NCBI RefSeq assembly: GCF_003605575.1 | Contig: NZ_QKNY01000007.1 | Span: 130,790 to 194,789, forward strand | From: Halonotius aquaticus | GTDB taxonomy: Archaea > Halobacteriota > Halobacteria > Halobacteriales > Haloferacaceae | Length of the DNA stretch: 64,000 nt | Reading direction: 5' to 3' | Shown here: positions 26,394 to 35,312 of the stretch, in pieces | Layout of the letters: every line of letters starts with the position of its first letter | Numbering within the stretch: position 1 is the stretch's first letter | Program-made: the position numbers and the translations under genes | Notes under the pieces: model-generated | What the model was told of the DNA's origin: nothing | Seen by the model: the letters and a program-made list of their open reading frames with translations, nothing else | Databases searched by the model: none

Positions 26394-27694
26394 CAATCGT
26401 CCCCGGTCGCCGGCGGCTGTGGTGTCGGGTCTGTCGCATCGCCGTCGGTGGCTCGCTCCTGTAGCAGTCGAATCCGCTCCGGGATCGGCGGATGACTGTA
26501 GTGGAACGTCGCATACCACGGATGCGGGAAGGGGTTGGCGAGATTCTCGCCGGCCAGCCGCCCCAGCGCGTCGATCATCGGCTGGGGGCCCATCACCTCG
26601 GCGGCGTAGGCGTCGGCCTCGCGTTCGTGTTTCAGCGAGAGCGCGTTCGATAGCGGCGCGGTAACCTGCAGCAGCGGGCTAACGATGAGGACGGCCAGCA
26701 ACAGGCCGGCGTACGTTGCCGACGCGGGAATCCCGAAGGCGGCATACAGCGGCTCGAAATCGACCAGCCAGCCGAGGGCGGCGACAACCACGGCCATCTG
26801 GATCGCCCCGGCGGCGAACTGCTTCCAGATGTGGGCTTCCTTCCAGTGGGCCAACTCGTGGGCGAGGACGCTCTGTAGTTCGGCCCGTTCCATCTTTTCG
26901 ACAAGGGTATCGAACAGCACGACCCGCTTTGTTCGGCCAAAGCCGATGAAGTAGGCGTTGAGTTGGGTGGATCGACGGCTGGCATCCATGGTGTAGATAT
27001 CACTGGTCTCGAAGCCGGCACGTTCGAAGACAGCTTCGACGGACTCGCGCAACTCGCCGTCCGCGACCGGCTCGAAATCGTTGAACAGCGGCGCGATCAC
27101 CCGCGGATAGAGGATCTGCATCACCAACGAGACGACAACGAACAAGCCCCACGCCGCCGCGGGCCACAGCGTCGGCAGTCGCTCGATAGCAGTCAGCACC
27201 GCGCCACTGAGGATCGCCACGAACCCGACAGACAAGCCGAGTTGCACTAGGGTATCCCGGATGAACAGCGTTGGCGTTTGGTTGTTGAAGCCGAATATCT
27301 CCTCGACGCCAAACGTTGAGACAAGGCTGAACGGGATCGACGCCAGTTGGGCGGCGACCGCGAGCCCGACAAAGAAGACCACACCTTGCAACACGACCGA
27401 GCGGCTGATCGTTGCGACGATATCGACACCCCACGAGAGACCGCCGCTATAGATGATGACCACTACGGCGACGAGACCGATCCAAGACTCCAGTTCGTCG
27501 ATCGCCGTGGTGAGTCGGTGGTAGTCCCGGAGTTCGTCGCTGTCGTCGATACCGAGGGTCGATTCGAGCCAGTCGCGGTGCTGGCCTACCAACTGGTCGG
27601 CATACTGGACGTTTCGGATCGAGAGGTACGAGAAGATCGCCCGCGTTGTGACCAACAGCACGAACACGCCAAGGGCAATCGCTGACAGTTGCAT
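26393..27694 (-). CDS. M48 family membrane metalloprotease (Ste24/HtpX-like)
   Basis: The protein (433 aa) has several transmembrane helices (about 1-20, 65-85, 100-120, 145-165, 170-190) and the zinc protease motif HELAHW near residue 282 between membrane segments; a second Glu ligand is likely in KHEREADAYAAEVMG near 358. This is the Ste24/CAAX-protease layout. It cleaves membrane proteins or peptides. A TTG start upstream adds four residues; ATG at 27694 is preferred. It is linked to the downstream DUF123 gene by overlapping stop and start. Confidence 0.88.
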   Translation of the reverse strand: MQLSAIALGVFVLLVTTRAIFSYLSIRNVQYADQLVGQHRDWLESTLGIDDSDELRDYHRLTTAIDELESWIGLVAVVVIIYSGGLSWGVDIVATISRSVVLQGVVFFVGLAVAAQLASIPFSLVSTFGVEEIFGFNNQTPTLFIRDTLVQLGLSVGFVAILSGAVLTAIERLPTLWPAAAWGLFVVVSLVMQILYPRVIAPLFNDFEPVADGELRESVEAVFERAGFETSDIYTMDASRRSTQLNAYFIGFGRTKRVVLFDTLVEKMERAELQSVLAHELAHWKEAHIWKQFAAGAIQMAVVVAALGWLVDFEPLYAAFGIPASATYAGLLLAVLIVSPLLQVTAPLSNALSLKHEREADAYAAEVMGPQPMIDALGRLAGENLANPFPHPWYATFHYSHPPIPERIRLLQERATDGDATDPTPQPPATGDD

Positions 27695-27790
27695 TATCGG
27701 TGTCAACGCGATCGATCGGCTAAACGGTGACGCGCTGCGGTCGGGCTGTCGTCGTCTCCGCGCTGATCGACGATTGATCGACGGTGTGTG

Positions 27791-28504
27791 TCAGTCCTCG
27801 CTCACACCGGGTGGCTTGTCCTCGGGTCGGTCGGCGTCCATCTCGGCGACCTCACTTTCCAGCCAGTCGCGGAACCACTTCACGCGCTTGAGTCGCTTGT
27901 GGCCGATGCTTTCGGCGGTATCGGACTCGACGCGATCAAGGTGGTCTTTCCCGCGTTCGAGCACGCGGTCGACCATCCGGGCGGCATCCATGTGGGTGCG
28001 TGACTCATACCCCATCCGCAACAGCATCAGCGCGGTGCCGTTGGCCCCGACCTTATCGAGCACATCGGCTTCCATCAGACAGCGGGACTCCAGCGATACC
28101 TCCGAGAGCGGCCCCTGAAAGGAGTGGTCGGCGACGGACTGACAGACGGCGTCGATAAACGACGGCGGGTACTCCCCGCGGCTTTCGAGGAACTCACGGG
28201 CGACGTGGGCGCCTTCCTCGGCGTGTCGATCCTGTGGGGCGTCGAGCTTTGCGACATCGTGAAACAGCGCGGCGACAACGACGATATCGACATCGGCACC
28301 CTCCTTTTCCGCGATCGTTTCGGCGAGGTCGGCAACGTTGAGGATGTGATTAAATCGGTACTCCGCGCTGTGCCATGGATACCACCGCATGCGTCCGCCG
28401 TCGTCTTCGGTTTCGACGCTGGCAGCCAGATAGTCGTAGACAAACTGCTCCATCTCCGCGCGGGCGTCGTCGCTGACCGCTGACTCCTTGATCTCAACAC
28501 CCAT
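27791..28504 (-). CDS. HD-domain metal-dependent phosphohydrolase
   Basis: This 237-aa protein carries the HD signature: H in FNHILNVADLA near 52, HD in ALFHDVAKLD near 83-84, a further His in RHAEEGAHVA near 93, and a distal Asp in LMEADVLDKVG. HD enzymes hydrolyse phosphomonoester or phosphodiester bonds in nucleotides. Substrate cannot be told. The gene has its own gaps on both sides. Confidence 0.85.
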   Translation of the reverse strand: MGVEIKESAVSDDARAEMEQFVYDYLAASVETEDDGGRMRWYPWHSAEYRFNHILNVADLAETIAEKEGADVDIVVVAALFHDVAKLDAPQDRHAEEGAHVAREFLESRGEYPPSFIDAVCQSVADHSFQGPLSEVSLESRCLMEADVLDKVGANGTALMLLRMGYESRTHMDAARMVDRVLERGKDHLDRVESDTAESIGHKRLKRVKWFRDWLESEVAEMDADRPEDKPPGVSED

Positions 28505-28708
28505 GGAGCCACCTCCGATCGCAACGTCGTAACTGATTCATTGTGGAGAGACAGGGTCGTTTGACTCTTAGGCGTTACGACACCCTGCCCGCAGGTGGAC
28601 GGATTTCGGCGTTTCGCGCAATGACGCCGTCGATCAGTCGCTCCGGGCGGCTCTCAGATCTGAGAACCAAAGCAGTGAACTTACGGGATGGGGGTGTCTG
28701 CGGCCTGT

Positions 28709-29470
28709 ATGGAACGAAGACAGTATCTCGCGGCCGCGGCGGCCGGCGGTGCCATCGGTGTTGGCGGGGTCGGTGGCTACGTCATGTTGAGTGATGATGT
28801 GGGGTTCGGCCCACCCGGAGTGCCAACAGCGCCATATCCGCCCTATCCGACCGCCGACGGCGATGGTGCAATCGAGCCGATTTCGCTTTCTGGCTCGGGA
28901 CAGGCGACCACCGACACCTTCGCGTTACAACGCGATGGCCCGACGATCATCGACACCGATGCCGGTGATGCGGCCCCCGACGATCGGTTTCAGGTCACGC
29001 TGGTCTCAGCAACCGATGGCACCGAATACCGAGTAATTGAGGTGCTCGGTCCGTTTACCGGGCGGAATCTGATCAACCCGCCTCCCGGAGAGTACCGACT
29101 GGCTGTTAAACAGGCAAGTGCCGACTGGACGGCAACTGTCTACGACGTGCCGGCCTACGACACCGACAGCGGGGTTGCCCTCGAAATGGAACCGCCGGTT
29201 GTGTTCAGCGACGGCCTTGATGCGGTATTCGGGCCGATCAATTTCGGCACACAGCAACCGATCGAGTTCAGCCTCTCTGTCGACGCGGATGTCGATTACA
29301 ACCTCTCGCTTATCGACAGCAACGGTGAGCGAGTCGAACTTTTGATCCAGAGCATTGTCGGCCAAACCGACCCACAGGTTCGGGATGTCGGTGGGATCGG
29401 CTATCTCGCCGTCGACACCAACACCACATGGACGCTCCGCGCTGAACCCGTCGACGACACGGGATCGTAG
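28709..29470 (+). CDS. Exported protein with Tat-like signal, unknown function
   Basis: The N-terminus MERRQYLAAAAAGGAIGVGG resembles a twin-arginine signal without a lipobox cysteine. It is followed by a proline- and glycine-rich linker (PPGVPTAPYPPYP) and a beta-rich acidic domain (about 60-250). A longer frame starts at 28688 but MERRQYL at 28709 is the natural start. I do not recognise the family. It probably stays anchored to the membrane by the uncleaved signal, or is released. Confidence 0.6.
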   Translation: MERRQYLAAAAAGGAIGVGGVGGYVMLSDDVGFGPPGVPTAPYPPYPTADGDGAIEPISLSGSGQATTDTFALQRDGPTIIDTDAGDAAPDDRFQVTLVSATDGTEYRVIEVLGPFTGRNLINPPPGEYRLAVKQASADWTATVYDVPAYDTDSGVALEMEPPVVFSDGLDAVFGPINFGTQQPIEFSLSVDADVDYNLSLIDSNGERVELLIQSIVGQTDPQVRDVGGIGYLAVDTNTTWTLRAEPVDDTGS

Positions 29471-29478
29471 CGCGCCAG

Positions 29479-30273
29479 TTAGGCCGTGGCGATGGCGATG
29501 AGATTTGAGGCCGTCAAAATCGCCCCAAGCAGTGCGACAAACGCCGGCGGGCCGTAGTAGCCAAGCCAGTCTGTCCGCTTTCGGCCGTACAGATTGATCG
29601 TGATTGCGATCAGGAAAACGAGTATCTTCAGGCCGAAGAGCCCTCGAATCCCGAACTCGGCCAACAGTACGGCGACCAGCGGATTGCCCTCACCAAGCCC
29701 ATCGACCAGATACACCGCGATGATCGTTGAGACGGAGTCGCCGACCCCGTAGGTTGCCACCGCGATCACCCACAGCACCCAGAGGCCGAGGCGGTGTGTC
29801 ATCGGCCGCGTGTCGTCGGCTGTGTCCTCGGTGGCGTCGGTATCAGCGGCTGAAAGCGGGCGAGCCGCCAGCCGCTTACACCGCGCCGACACCAACGCGG
29901 TCGGGATCCCGGTCTCCGTTCGGGGAACGTGGGCAACGTCCTCGGCAGTCTCCAATCGCTCGATAAACGCCGTGTCGCCGCCCGTGGTGATCACGACCAG
30001 CGGTTTGGCCGGATACAGCTCGCGTATCTGCTCGTAGACCGTCGCTGATGCTACCTCCGGGGCTGAACAATCAGCCAGTAGACAGTCGACTGCGTGTATT
30101 TCGAGCGGATTGGCGTCGCGGCCGACGACGCGCAACTCGGCGTCAGGGAGTCCACGCTCCAGTTCGGATTTGATGGGTGTTGTACTGGGCTCCCAGAGGC
30201 CGATGGTGAGCGCGCGCGTCGGCTGCTCACCTGTGTCCGGTGGCGACCCAGGAGGCTTCTCACCGTCGGGCAT
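29479..30273 (-). CDS. Receiver-like domain fused to a three-helix membrane domain (DUF5658-like)
   Basis: Residues about 20-140 resemble a response-regulator receiver: a strand ALTIGLWEP, a phosphoacceptor-like segment VDCLLADCSAP, and a strand VVITTGG. The usual acidic pair near the start and the conserved lysine are not obvious, so it may be a pseudo-receiver. From about 158 the protein has at least three hydrophobic helices (LGLWVLWVIAVATYGVG, GLKILVFLIAITINLYG, PAFVALLGAILTASNLIAIA). The C-terminal part resembles DUF5658. The combination is unusual. Confidence 0.55.
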   Translation of the reverse strand: MPDGEKPPGSPPDTGEQPTRALTIGLWEPSTTPIKSELERGLPDAELRVVGRDANPLEIHAVDCLLADCSAPEVASATVYEQIRELYPAKPLVVITTGGDTAFIERLETAEDVAHVPRTETGIPTALVSARCKRLAARPLSAADTDATEDTADDTRPMTHRLGLWVLWVIAVATYGVGDSVSTIIAVYLVDGLGEGNPLVAVLLAEFGIRGLFGLKILVFLIAITINLYGRKRTDWLGYYGPPAFVALLGAILTASNLIAIATA

Positions 30274-30445
30274 TTAGATCACCGCGGCTCCCTGTCGGGA
30301 AGCGGGTGAGTCGTCAGTGTCGACGCCGCAGTCCACGTCTGGTGGTAGAGATCAATACAAATAGTCCTGCGGATCGCTACGTTGCTTGTTCTACTGAACT
30401 TGACAGGTGGCTGTTGAGCGGTTGAGCCTATTTGATACTATATCT

Positions 30446-31333
30446 TTAGTTTCCATTGATACTCACGCTACCATTTTGGTTCTTAGTGATATTGGGGTTT
30501 TTATCTGATATCGTGCCACATATAGTAACAGATCCACCCTGAAGTGCTTTGATTGAGACCTTATCAGAGTTAACATCTCCCCCGATTGTGATAGTACCGC
30601 CTTGTGCTTTGATATCTATTTTCTTACTACTACTTACGTTACCTTTGATGCTGACTGTGCTACCGTCACCCTTTGCTCTGATTGTAAGTTTGCTGTTTGA
30701 TTCGATATCGCCATCAACGTTCTCGTTTTCTACACTCTTACTGACATTTTCTCCTTTTATTGCATTGGAGTCAGTAAACGTAACGGGACAGGTTCCAGGC
30801 TCGTAGCCAGAAGCAGCTACGCTAATATACACCGTTCGGGTGGTTTCGATAACAATTCCTTCCTCGTCGCTACTAGCGGTAATAGTCAACTTGATCGGTA
30901 TCGATGAAGTTGTACTCTTTTTTCCTGATATTGTACTCGGGATGGTTACCGAAGTTTCTGGAGCCAGGCCGCCATCTAGTTTTTCAGTATTGATTCCCAA
31001 ATATACGTATCTATTGTAATCTGGCGCTTCTATTTTAACCGAATTGAACTCTATTTTTGAATCTTCGGAAGATTCTGTGCTATCTGAGGATCGGTTTTCT
31101 ATTTTCAACAGATCACGCCTTATTTCTGCACCCTCCGATACTTCGAATGACTCTTCTAACAGTGTTACGCCAAGTAAGGCGTCGTTGTCATCAACTGAGA
31201 TATCAAAAGCTCGGTCAGCCCCAACCTGATCGAACGCGCCAGTGGAACTAATTCCTAACAGTCCGCCGCCACTGATCAGGGCTAACGCTGCTCGACGGCT
31301 GAGTCCACCGCTGCCACCGCGTCCACGAGCCAT
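30446..31333 (-). CDS. Surface protein with repetitive beta-solenoid-like C-terminus
   Basis: A Tat-like signal (SRRAALALISGGGLLG) leads into the phrase GAFDQVGADRAFDISV, which is shared with the two DUF1102-like proteins at 32270-33514. The C-terminal 110 residues are short periodic runs (for example STVSIKGNVSSSKKIDIKAQ, then GTITIGGDVNSDKVSIKALQ, then GSVTICGTISDKN), as in right-handed beta-helices. The protein is richer in Lys, Ile and Asn, and its DNA richer in A+T, than neighbours. Its start overlaps the stop of the upstream gene (TAATG), so they share a transcript. Confidence 0.6.
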   Translation of the reverse strand: MARGRGGSGGLSRRAALALISGGGLLGISSTGAFDQVGADRAFDISVDDNDALLGVTLLEESFEVSEGAEIRRDLLKIENRSSDSTESSEDSKIEFNSVKIEAPDYNRYVYLGINTEKLDGGLAPETSVTIPSTISGKKSTTSSIPIKLTITASSDEEGIVIETTRTVYISVAASGYEPGTCPVTFTDSNAIKGENVSKSVENENVDGDIESNSKLTIRAKGDGSTVSIKGNVSSSKKIDIKAQGGTITIGGDVNSDKVSIKALQGGSVTICGTISDKNPNITKNQNGSVSINGN

Positions 31334-32205
31334 TAGCTTCCCACCTCTGATGCGGTGAACCGGATGGTATCAAGCTGTTCGAGCTCATCCGAACCGGAGT
31401 TGGTGTCGATGACGATCACAACCTCGATGACGTGGCCATCGGCCAGCGTGACACCGCCGGCAGCAAACAGATTCTCGCCACGAGAAACTGTCGTCCCGCT
31501 ACCGTCGACAACTCTGTATGGGAACCGAAGTTGTTCGGTTTCCAGCACGTCCTCGTCAGCTAACAGTGTCGCGTTCACGCTCACTGACCCGGTGGGGGCC
31601 CCGCTTTCGTCTGGCCCAACATTGGCAATGATGAATGCAGCATCACCGTTTGGATAGCCGTCTTGTAATCGACCAACTATTGATGTGGCATTCATATTGG
31701 TATTGGGAGCTCTCATGCCGCGGAAGAACCCATCTTCAGTCCCACGAACCACATTGGATGGGACGACCGTTCCATTCCACGTGGCCGTACCGCTGCCGTT
31801 GACTGCGTTGTCGTTGTTGTCCGGATCAGTGACGACCTGCACACGGATGGATACCTCATCATCTTCACTGGTTCCTCCGTCATCGCCACCGCCAGTTCCG
31901 TCGTCGGTGTTTGTCCCGTCATCGACACTGGTGGTTTCATCTCCATCTGTTCCGTCACCGCCGGTATCGCTCGTCCCTTCACTACCGGACTCTTCTTCAC
32001 CGCTACCGTCACTTCCTTCTAATCCATCCAATTGCTGTGGCGACGCGAAGCTCACTGCTTCGTTCGTTCCAGCGACCTGTACCCACCCAGCACCAAGGCT
32101 GCCCTGTGACCCCGTTGTGAACGCACCGCTGGCGACGAATCCGCTGGCCCCGAATACCAGCGTGGCGATCCCGATCAGTGTCCGCCGGCGGTTCATACGT
32201 GGCAT
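31333..32205 (-). CDS. Exported protein with long acidic Gly/Ser/Asp linker
   Basis: The N-terminus has a Tat-like RRR and hydrophobic segment (NRRRTLIGIATLVFGASGFV) ending in SGAFTTG. Residues about 60-118 are almost only Gly, Ser, Asp, Glu and Thr, an extended linker. A beta-rich domain follows to the end. The family is unknown to me; related proteins occur beside DUF1102 genes. A second ATG at 32196 is possible. Stop and start overlap with the next gene. Confidence 0.55.
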   Translation of the reverse strand: MPRMNRRRTLIGIATLVFGASGFVASGAFTTGSQGSLGAGWVQVAGTNEAVSFASPQQLDGLEGSDGSGEEESGSEGTSDTGGDGTDGDETTSVDDGTNTDDGTGGGDDGGTSEDDEVSIRVQVVTDPDNNDNAVNGSGTATWNGTVVPSNVVRGTEDGFFRGMRAPNTNMNATSIVGRLQDGYPNGDAAFIIANVGPDESGAPTGSVSVNATLLADEDVLETEQLRFPYRVVDGSGTTVSRGENLFAAGGVTLADGHVIEVVIVIDTNSGSDELEQLDTIRFTASEVGS

Positions 32206-32269
32206 AGTTTTGTCCTGGTTTTGTTGTGGTTATTTGCTGGAAGTATTACGTTGTCTGGATGGTCAATCT

Positions 32270-32803
32270 TTATTCGACAGCCGCAGCTCGAATTGTGATT
32301 TGATGGGCTTCATCTGCCGCTGGTTCTTCGTACCCGTCTGTGCCAGTCATAATCCACAGATCTACTGACTCTGATTCCCCCTGCGCTAAATTGACGCTAT
32401 CTACTGTCAAGTCCGTTGGATTCGCAGCATCTCGCTCGTCAGAGAGGATGAATCTGAGTCCGTTTAGGTTTTCAGGAGTGATAACTCTCACACTGACGGT
32501 CTGATCTGGCCCATTGTTTGTGATTTTAAATGCATTTTTGAACTTTGTGGTTGCATTGTCGTTGACCGAAGCACTTTCGCCCAATTCCTCATTCAACTGG
32601 AAATAAATGATACCATTCTTCATCTGGGCGACCGTGCTATTCGTGGCGTCGAGTTTGAGGAGCGCACTAGCGTCGCCAGCAACACTAATTTCGACTGAGC
32701 GGTCAGCCTCAACTGAGTCGAATGCGCCGCTACCGCCGATAACGCCGGCACCCGCGGCGAGCGTTCCCAGTCCAATGATCATGTTTCGTCGTGTGAGTTG
32801 CAT
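32270..32803 (-). CDS. DUF1102-like exported protein
   Basis: The 177-aa protein starts QLTRRNMIIGLGTLAAGAGV, a Tat-like signal, then IGGSGAFDSVEADRSVEISV, the hallmark entry of this group. The mature part is beta-rich, with a segment NNGPDQTVSVRVITPE seen in similar form in its neighbour. A gagg sequence 9-12 nt before the ATG may be a ribosome-binding site. Its role is unknown; related proteins are thought to be envelope or matrix components. Confidence 0.65.
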   Translation of the reverse strand: MQLTRRNMIIGLGTLAAGAGVIGGSGAFDSVEADRSVEISVAGDASALLKLDATNSTVAQMKNGIIYFQLNEELGESASVNDNATTKFKNAFKITNNGPDQTVSVRVITPENLNGLRFILSDERDAANPTDLTVDSVNLAQGESESVDLWIMTGTDGYEEPAADEAHQITIRAAAVE

Positions 32804-32914
32804 GTATGGTACCTCGGTGTGTTGCTGCGCTGTGACTCTTTGTTGGTCAAGTGTAAAAATCAGAGTTTTGTTGGATAACCCTCAGCGGTTATCTCAGTCA
32901 AACTATGACTGATA

Positions 32915-33514
32915 CTAGGCTTGTGCTCTGATGACCAACTCAAGATCGAATGTGTCCTGATTGGTAGCTTCTGGGATATCAAGTTCGAGTCCGAACGCTG
33001 GGCTAGCGCCTCCTTGGCCCAACGAGATAGCTGTTCCCGGAACCCAACTATCGGTCGCAAGCTCGTAGTCGCTGTCTCCGCTCACAGTGAGGCTAATGGA
33101 GCCATCGGTACCTACGAGATCGCTGAAGCTACTTCCTGCGATTTGGAAGTCAAGATTAACAGCTTGCGGCCCGTTATTGACGACTACGAAGAGATCCTCT
33201 ATCCGTGTCTCGGCGTCAAGATTCACCGAATCAAGTGAGATCGAAAGTGTATCCCCGTCTAGTGTATTTACACCAGTGGCATTCGTGTATTCATCCGCAT
33301 TCACAGTGAGGTTTCCCTCACTAGGGGTAGCACCGTCGGTTGCGGGTGAAATCTGGAGTGCTGCGTCGCTGTCACCAGTCGTAGTAACACTCACAGATCG
33401 GTCTGCTTGGACAGATGTGAACGCGCCTGTGCCGCCGATTACGCCCGCGCCTGCCGCGACCGTGCCGAGTCCGATGAGTGCGTTGCGTCGTGTTAGTCTC
33501 ATGGTGTACTTCAT
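32915..33514 (-). CDS. DUF1102-like exported protein
   Basis: The 199-aa protein has LTRRNALIGLGTVAAGAGV and GGTGAFTSVQADRSVSVT, nearly the same signal and entry motif as the protein at 32270. The mature domain is Ser/Thr/Asp-rich beta (NNGPQAVNLDFQIAGSS). A gtaatacaa TATA-like sequence is centred 24 nt before the ATG at 33514; a second ATG is at 33502. It is the first gene of the surface-protein run. The two DUF1102-like genes look like an old tandem duplication. Confidence 0.65.
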   Translation of the reverse strand: MKYTMRLTRRNALIGLGTVAAGAGVIGGTGAFTSVQADRSVSVTTTGDSDAALQISPATDGATPSEGNLTVNADEYTNATGVNTLDGDTLSISLDSVNLDAETRIEDLFVVVNNGPQAVNLDFQIAGSSFSDLVGTDGSISLTVSGDSDYELATDSWVPGTAISLGQGGASPAFGLELDIPEATNQDTFDLELVIRAQA

Positions 33515-33649
33515 AGTAGGCGACCCATAGGCTTTGTATTACGCTGCCTGATGTGCCGGCTGGCCGTGCCTGACCATCGACTGGCACCGCCTGAGTGGGG
33601 CGCAGGCAGTGCCTGAAGTCGACGGATTCATGCGATTCACAAAAATTGC

Positions 33650-34123
33650 CTATTCACGCCATGTGTCAGCAATTACCGCGAGATACTCGTTGTCACTGAG
33701 GTCGTCGCTGAGGAACTGCCGGGCCCACGCGGCCTCGATCCGGAACCGGCCTTGGTCGAGGCCGCGATCCTCGACGCGCACCCGCAGGTCGCGGTCGACA
33801 GCTGGCTCGCTGTTGAGTAATGTCGCAAACGCACTGGCGGCAATTTGGATGTCGCTGTCGGTGTCGCCGGTCGTCTGTACAGTAAGTTTGATCGCCGCAT
33901 CGGTCGTTGTCGTCGACTGGACGGTCAGGCCACGCTCATCGAGATTATCGACTAACTGCTGGGTCGTCGCCGAGCGTTCAGTGTCGCTGTCGTCGTCGGT
34001 GTCGGAGTCGTCGGTTCCCTCATCGCCCCCGAATCCGGTTCCCGGCTCGCCGGTGAGACAGCCGGCCATCCCAACGGTTACCCCCACTGTCGTCGCACCG
34101 AACTGCCGCCGGGTAGGTATCAT
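33650..34123 (-). CDS. Exported lipoprotein, unknown function
   Basis: The ATG at 34123 gives 157 aa with a Tat-like lipoprotein signal: PTRRQFGATTVGVTVGMAGC, lipobox MAGC. An acidic linker (GDEGTDDSDTDDDSDTE) is followed by a globular domain of about 110 residues containing DLRVRVEDRGLDQGRF and ARQFLSDDLSDNEYLAVI. No recognised family. The frame extends upstream but the lipobox decides the start. Confidence 0.6.
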   Translation of the reverse strand: MIPTRRQFGATTVGVTVGMAGCLTGEPGTGFGGDEGTDDSDTDDDSDTERSATTQQLVDNLDERGLTVQSTTTTDAAIKLTVQTTGDTDSDIQIAASAFATLLNSEPAVDRDLRVRVEDRGLDQGRFRIEAAWARQFLSDDLSDNEYLAVIADTWRE

Positions 34124-34212
34124 ACCGCCCGTAACGCCACCCGACAGCCTAAGCACTCCGGTTGGTGTGGTTTTTTTCACAGCTGGTCACATCTGTGATC
34201 GAGTCCCAATGC

Positions 34213-34938
34213 TCACAGACTCGCAGCGGCCTCTAGCGTGATCGTGATCGCGCGTTCAACGTTGTTTCGCGCTTTTGGTGGGAGCTCCTCGTCGCCGTCG
34301 GCTCCCTTCTGGGTGCCTTCGACAAGGTTGCCGTCGACCGTACAGATCGCCCCAGCCCGCATCCCCTTCCGGCGGGCCAGTGAGAAGACGGCGGCAGCCT
34401 CCATCTCGATTGCCAGCAGATTCGCCGCTTCCCAATCGTCGACATACTCCTCGTTTTCGGCGTAGAAAGCGTCGTCGGAGACGATCGGCCCAATGTGGAC
34501 GTCCTCGTCGTTTGCTTCGGCGGTGTCAACGAGCGCGCTCAGGACAGCATAGTCCGGCGCGGCCGGGTAGACAGCCGACTCATAGCGTTTCGTTGTGCCT
34601 TCTTCCTTGGCTGCCGCGGTGGCAACGACCATATCGCCGATCTCGATATCGGACTGGAGTGCGCCGGTCGTCCCACAGCGGATGACGGTCTCGACGCCGA
34701 CCGCGTTGAGCTCCTCGATAGCGATGGCGGCGGAGGGACAGCCGATCCCTGTCGAGCAGATCGTCACCGGTGTGTCCTCATACTCAGCGTTTACGAGCTT
34801 GTACTCGCGGTTTTCCGCAACCGGCTCGACGTTTGTACACTGCTCGGCGATGCGATCGACGCGGCCCGGATCGCCGGGGATGAGTGCGATATCGTGGCAG
34901 TCGCCCGGTTCGACCAAGAGATGCGGCTGGGTCGCCAT
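34213..34938 (-). CDS. udp: Nucleoside phosphorylase (uridine phosphorylase-like)
   Basis: From the ATG at 34938 (241 aa) the protein shows the PNP/UDP phosphorylase fold: IPGDPGRVDRIA near 21-32, STGIGCPSAAIAIEEL near 63-78, IRCGTTGAL near 86-94, and the base/ribose motif LAIEMEAAAVF near 175-185. It splits nucleosides with phosphate for base salvage. Uridine phosphorylase is the nearest match in motif order, but purine specificity cannot be excluded. The longer frame to 35079 overlaps the divergent gene and is rejected. Confidence 0.85.
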   Translation of the reverse strand: MATQPHLLVEPGDCHDIALIPGDPGRVDRIAEQCTNVEPVAENREYKLVNAEYEDTPVTICSTGIGCPSAAIAIEELNAVGVETVIRCGTTGALQSDIEIGDMVVATAAAKEEGTTKRYESAVYPAAPDYAVLSALVDTAEANDEDVHIGPIVSDDAFYAENEEYVDDWEAANLLAIEMEAAAVFSLARRKGMRAGAICTVDGNLVEGTQKGADGDEELPPKARNNVERAITITLEAAASL

Positions 34939-34995
34939 ACCGGCGGTTGCCCACCAGGGGGCAAAGCTTTGTTGTGTAGCCCCCAACCAGCAGAT

Positions 34996-35304
34996 ATGTA
35001 CAGTGCGCGCGAACAGGTCGAAAACCAGCCGTGGCTCGACCGCATCGAGTCGGCGGCCGACGAGCTCGATATCGGGCACGCGGGCCGTACCACCGCGGGC
35101 GACCTCTTTTTATCGCACATCCCAGACGACGACCGCTCGAAGCCGGCGGTCGCCGCTGCAAGCTTGTACGCCGGCGCGCTCATCGCCGGTGAGGAACGCT
35201 CTCAGCAGGCTGTCGCCGACGCGATGGATGTCTCCCGGCTCAGCGTCCACTCACGGTGGAAATCGCTGCTGGAGTCCGCTGGGTTTCAGGCTCCGACGTG
35301 GTAG
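34996..35304 (+). CDS. TFIIB-like single cyclin-fold protein
   Basis: This 102-aa protein resembles one cyclin repeat of TFB: GRTTAGDLFLSHI, KPAVAAASLYAGALIAGEER and a helix-turn-helix-like end QQAVADAMDVSRLSVHSRWK. The zinc ribbon, B-reader region and second repeat of a real TFB are missing. Haloarchaea have several such small TFIIB-family proteins of unknown role. It could compete with TFB or act as a plain DNA-binding protein. It is divergent from the phosphorylase gene. Confidence 0.75.
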   Translation: MYSAREQVENQPWLDRIESAADELDIGHAGRTTAGDLFLSHIPDDDRSKPAVAAASLYAGALIAGEERSQQAVADAMDVSRLSVHSRWKSLLESAGFQAPTW

Positions 35305-35312
35305 CGAGGATT

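Noticed and set aside
34939..35079. Upstream extension of the nucleoside phosphorylase
   Set aside because: It would overlap the divergent TFIIB-like gene; the family start is MATQPHLL at 34938.
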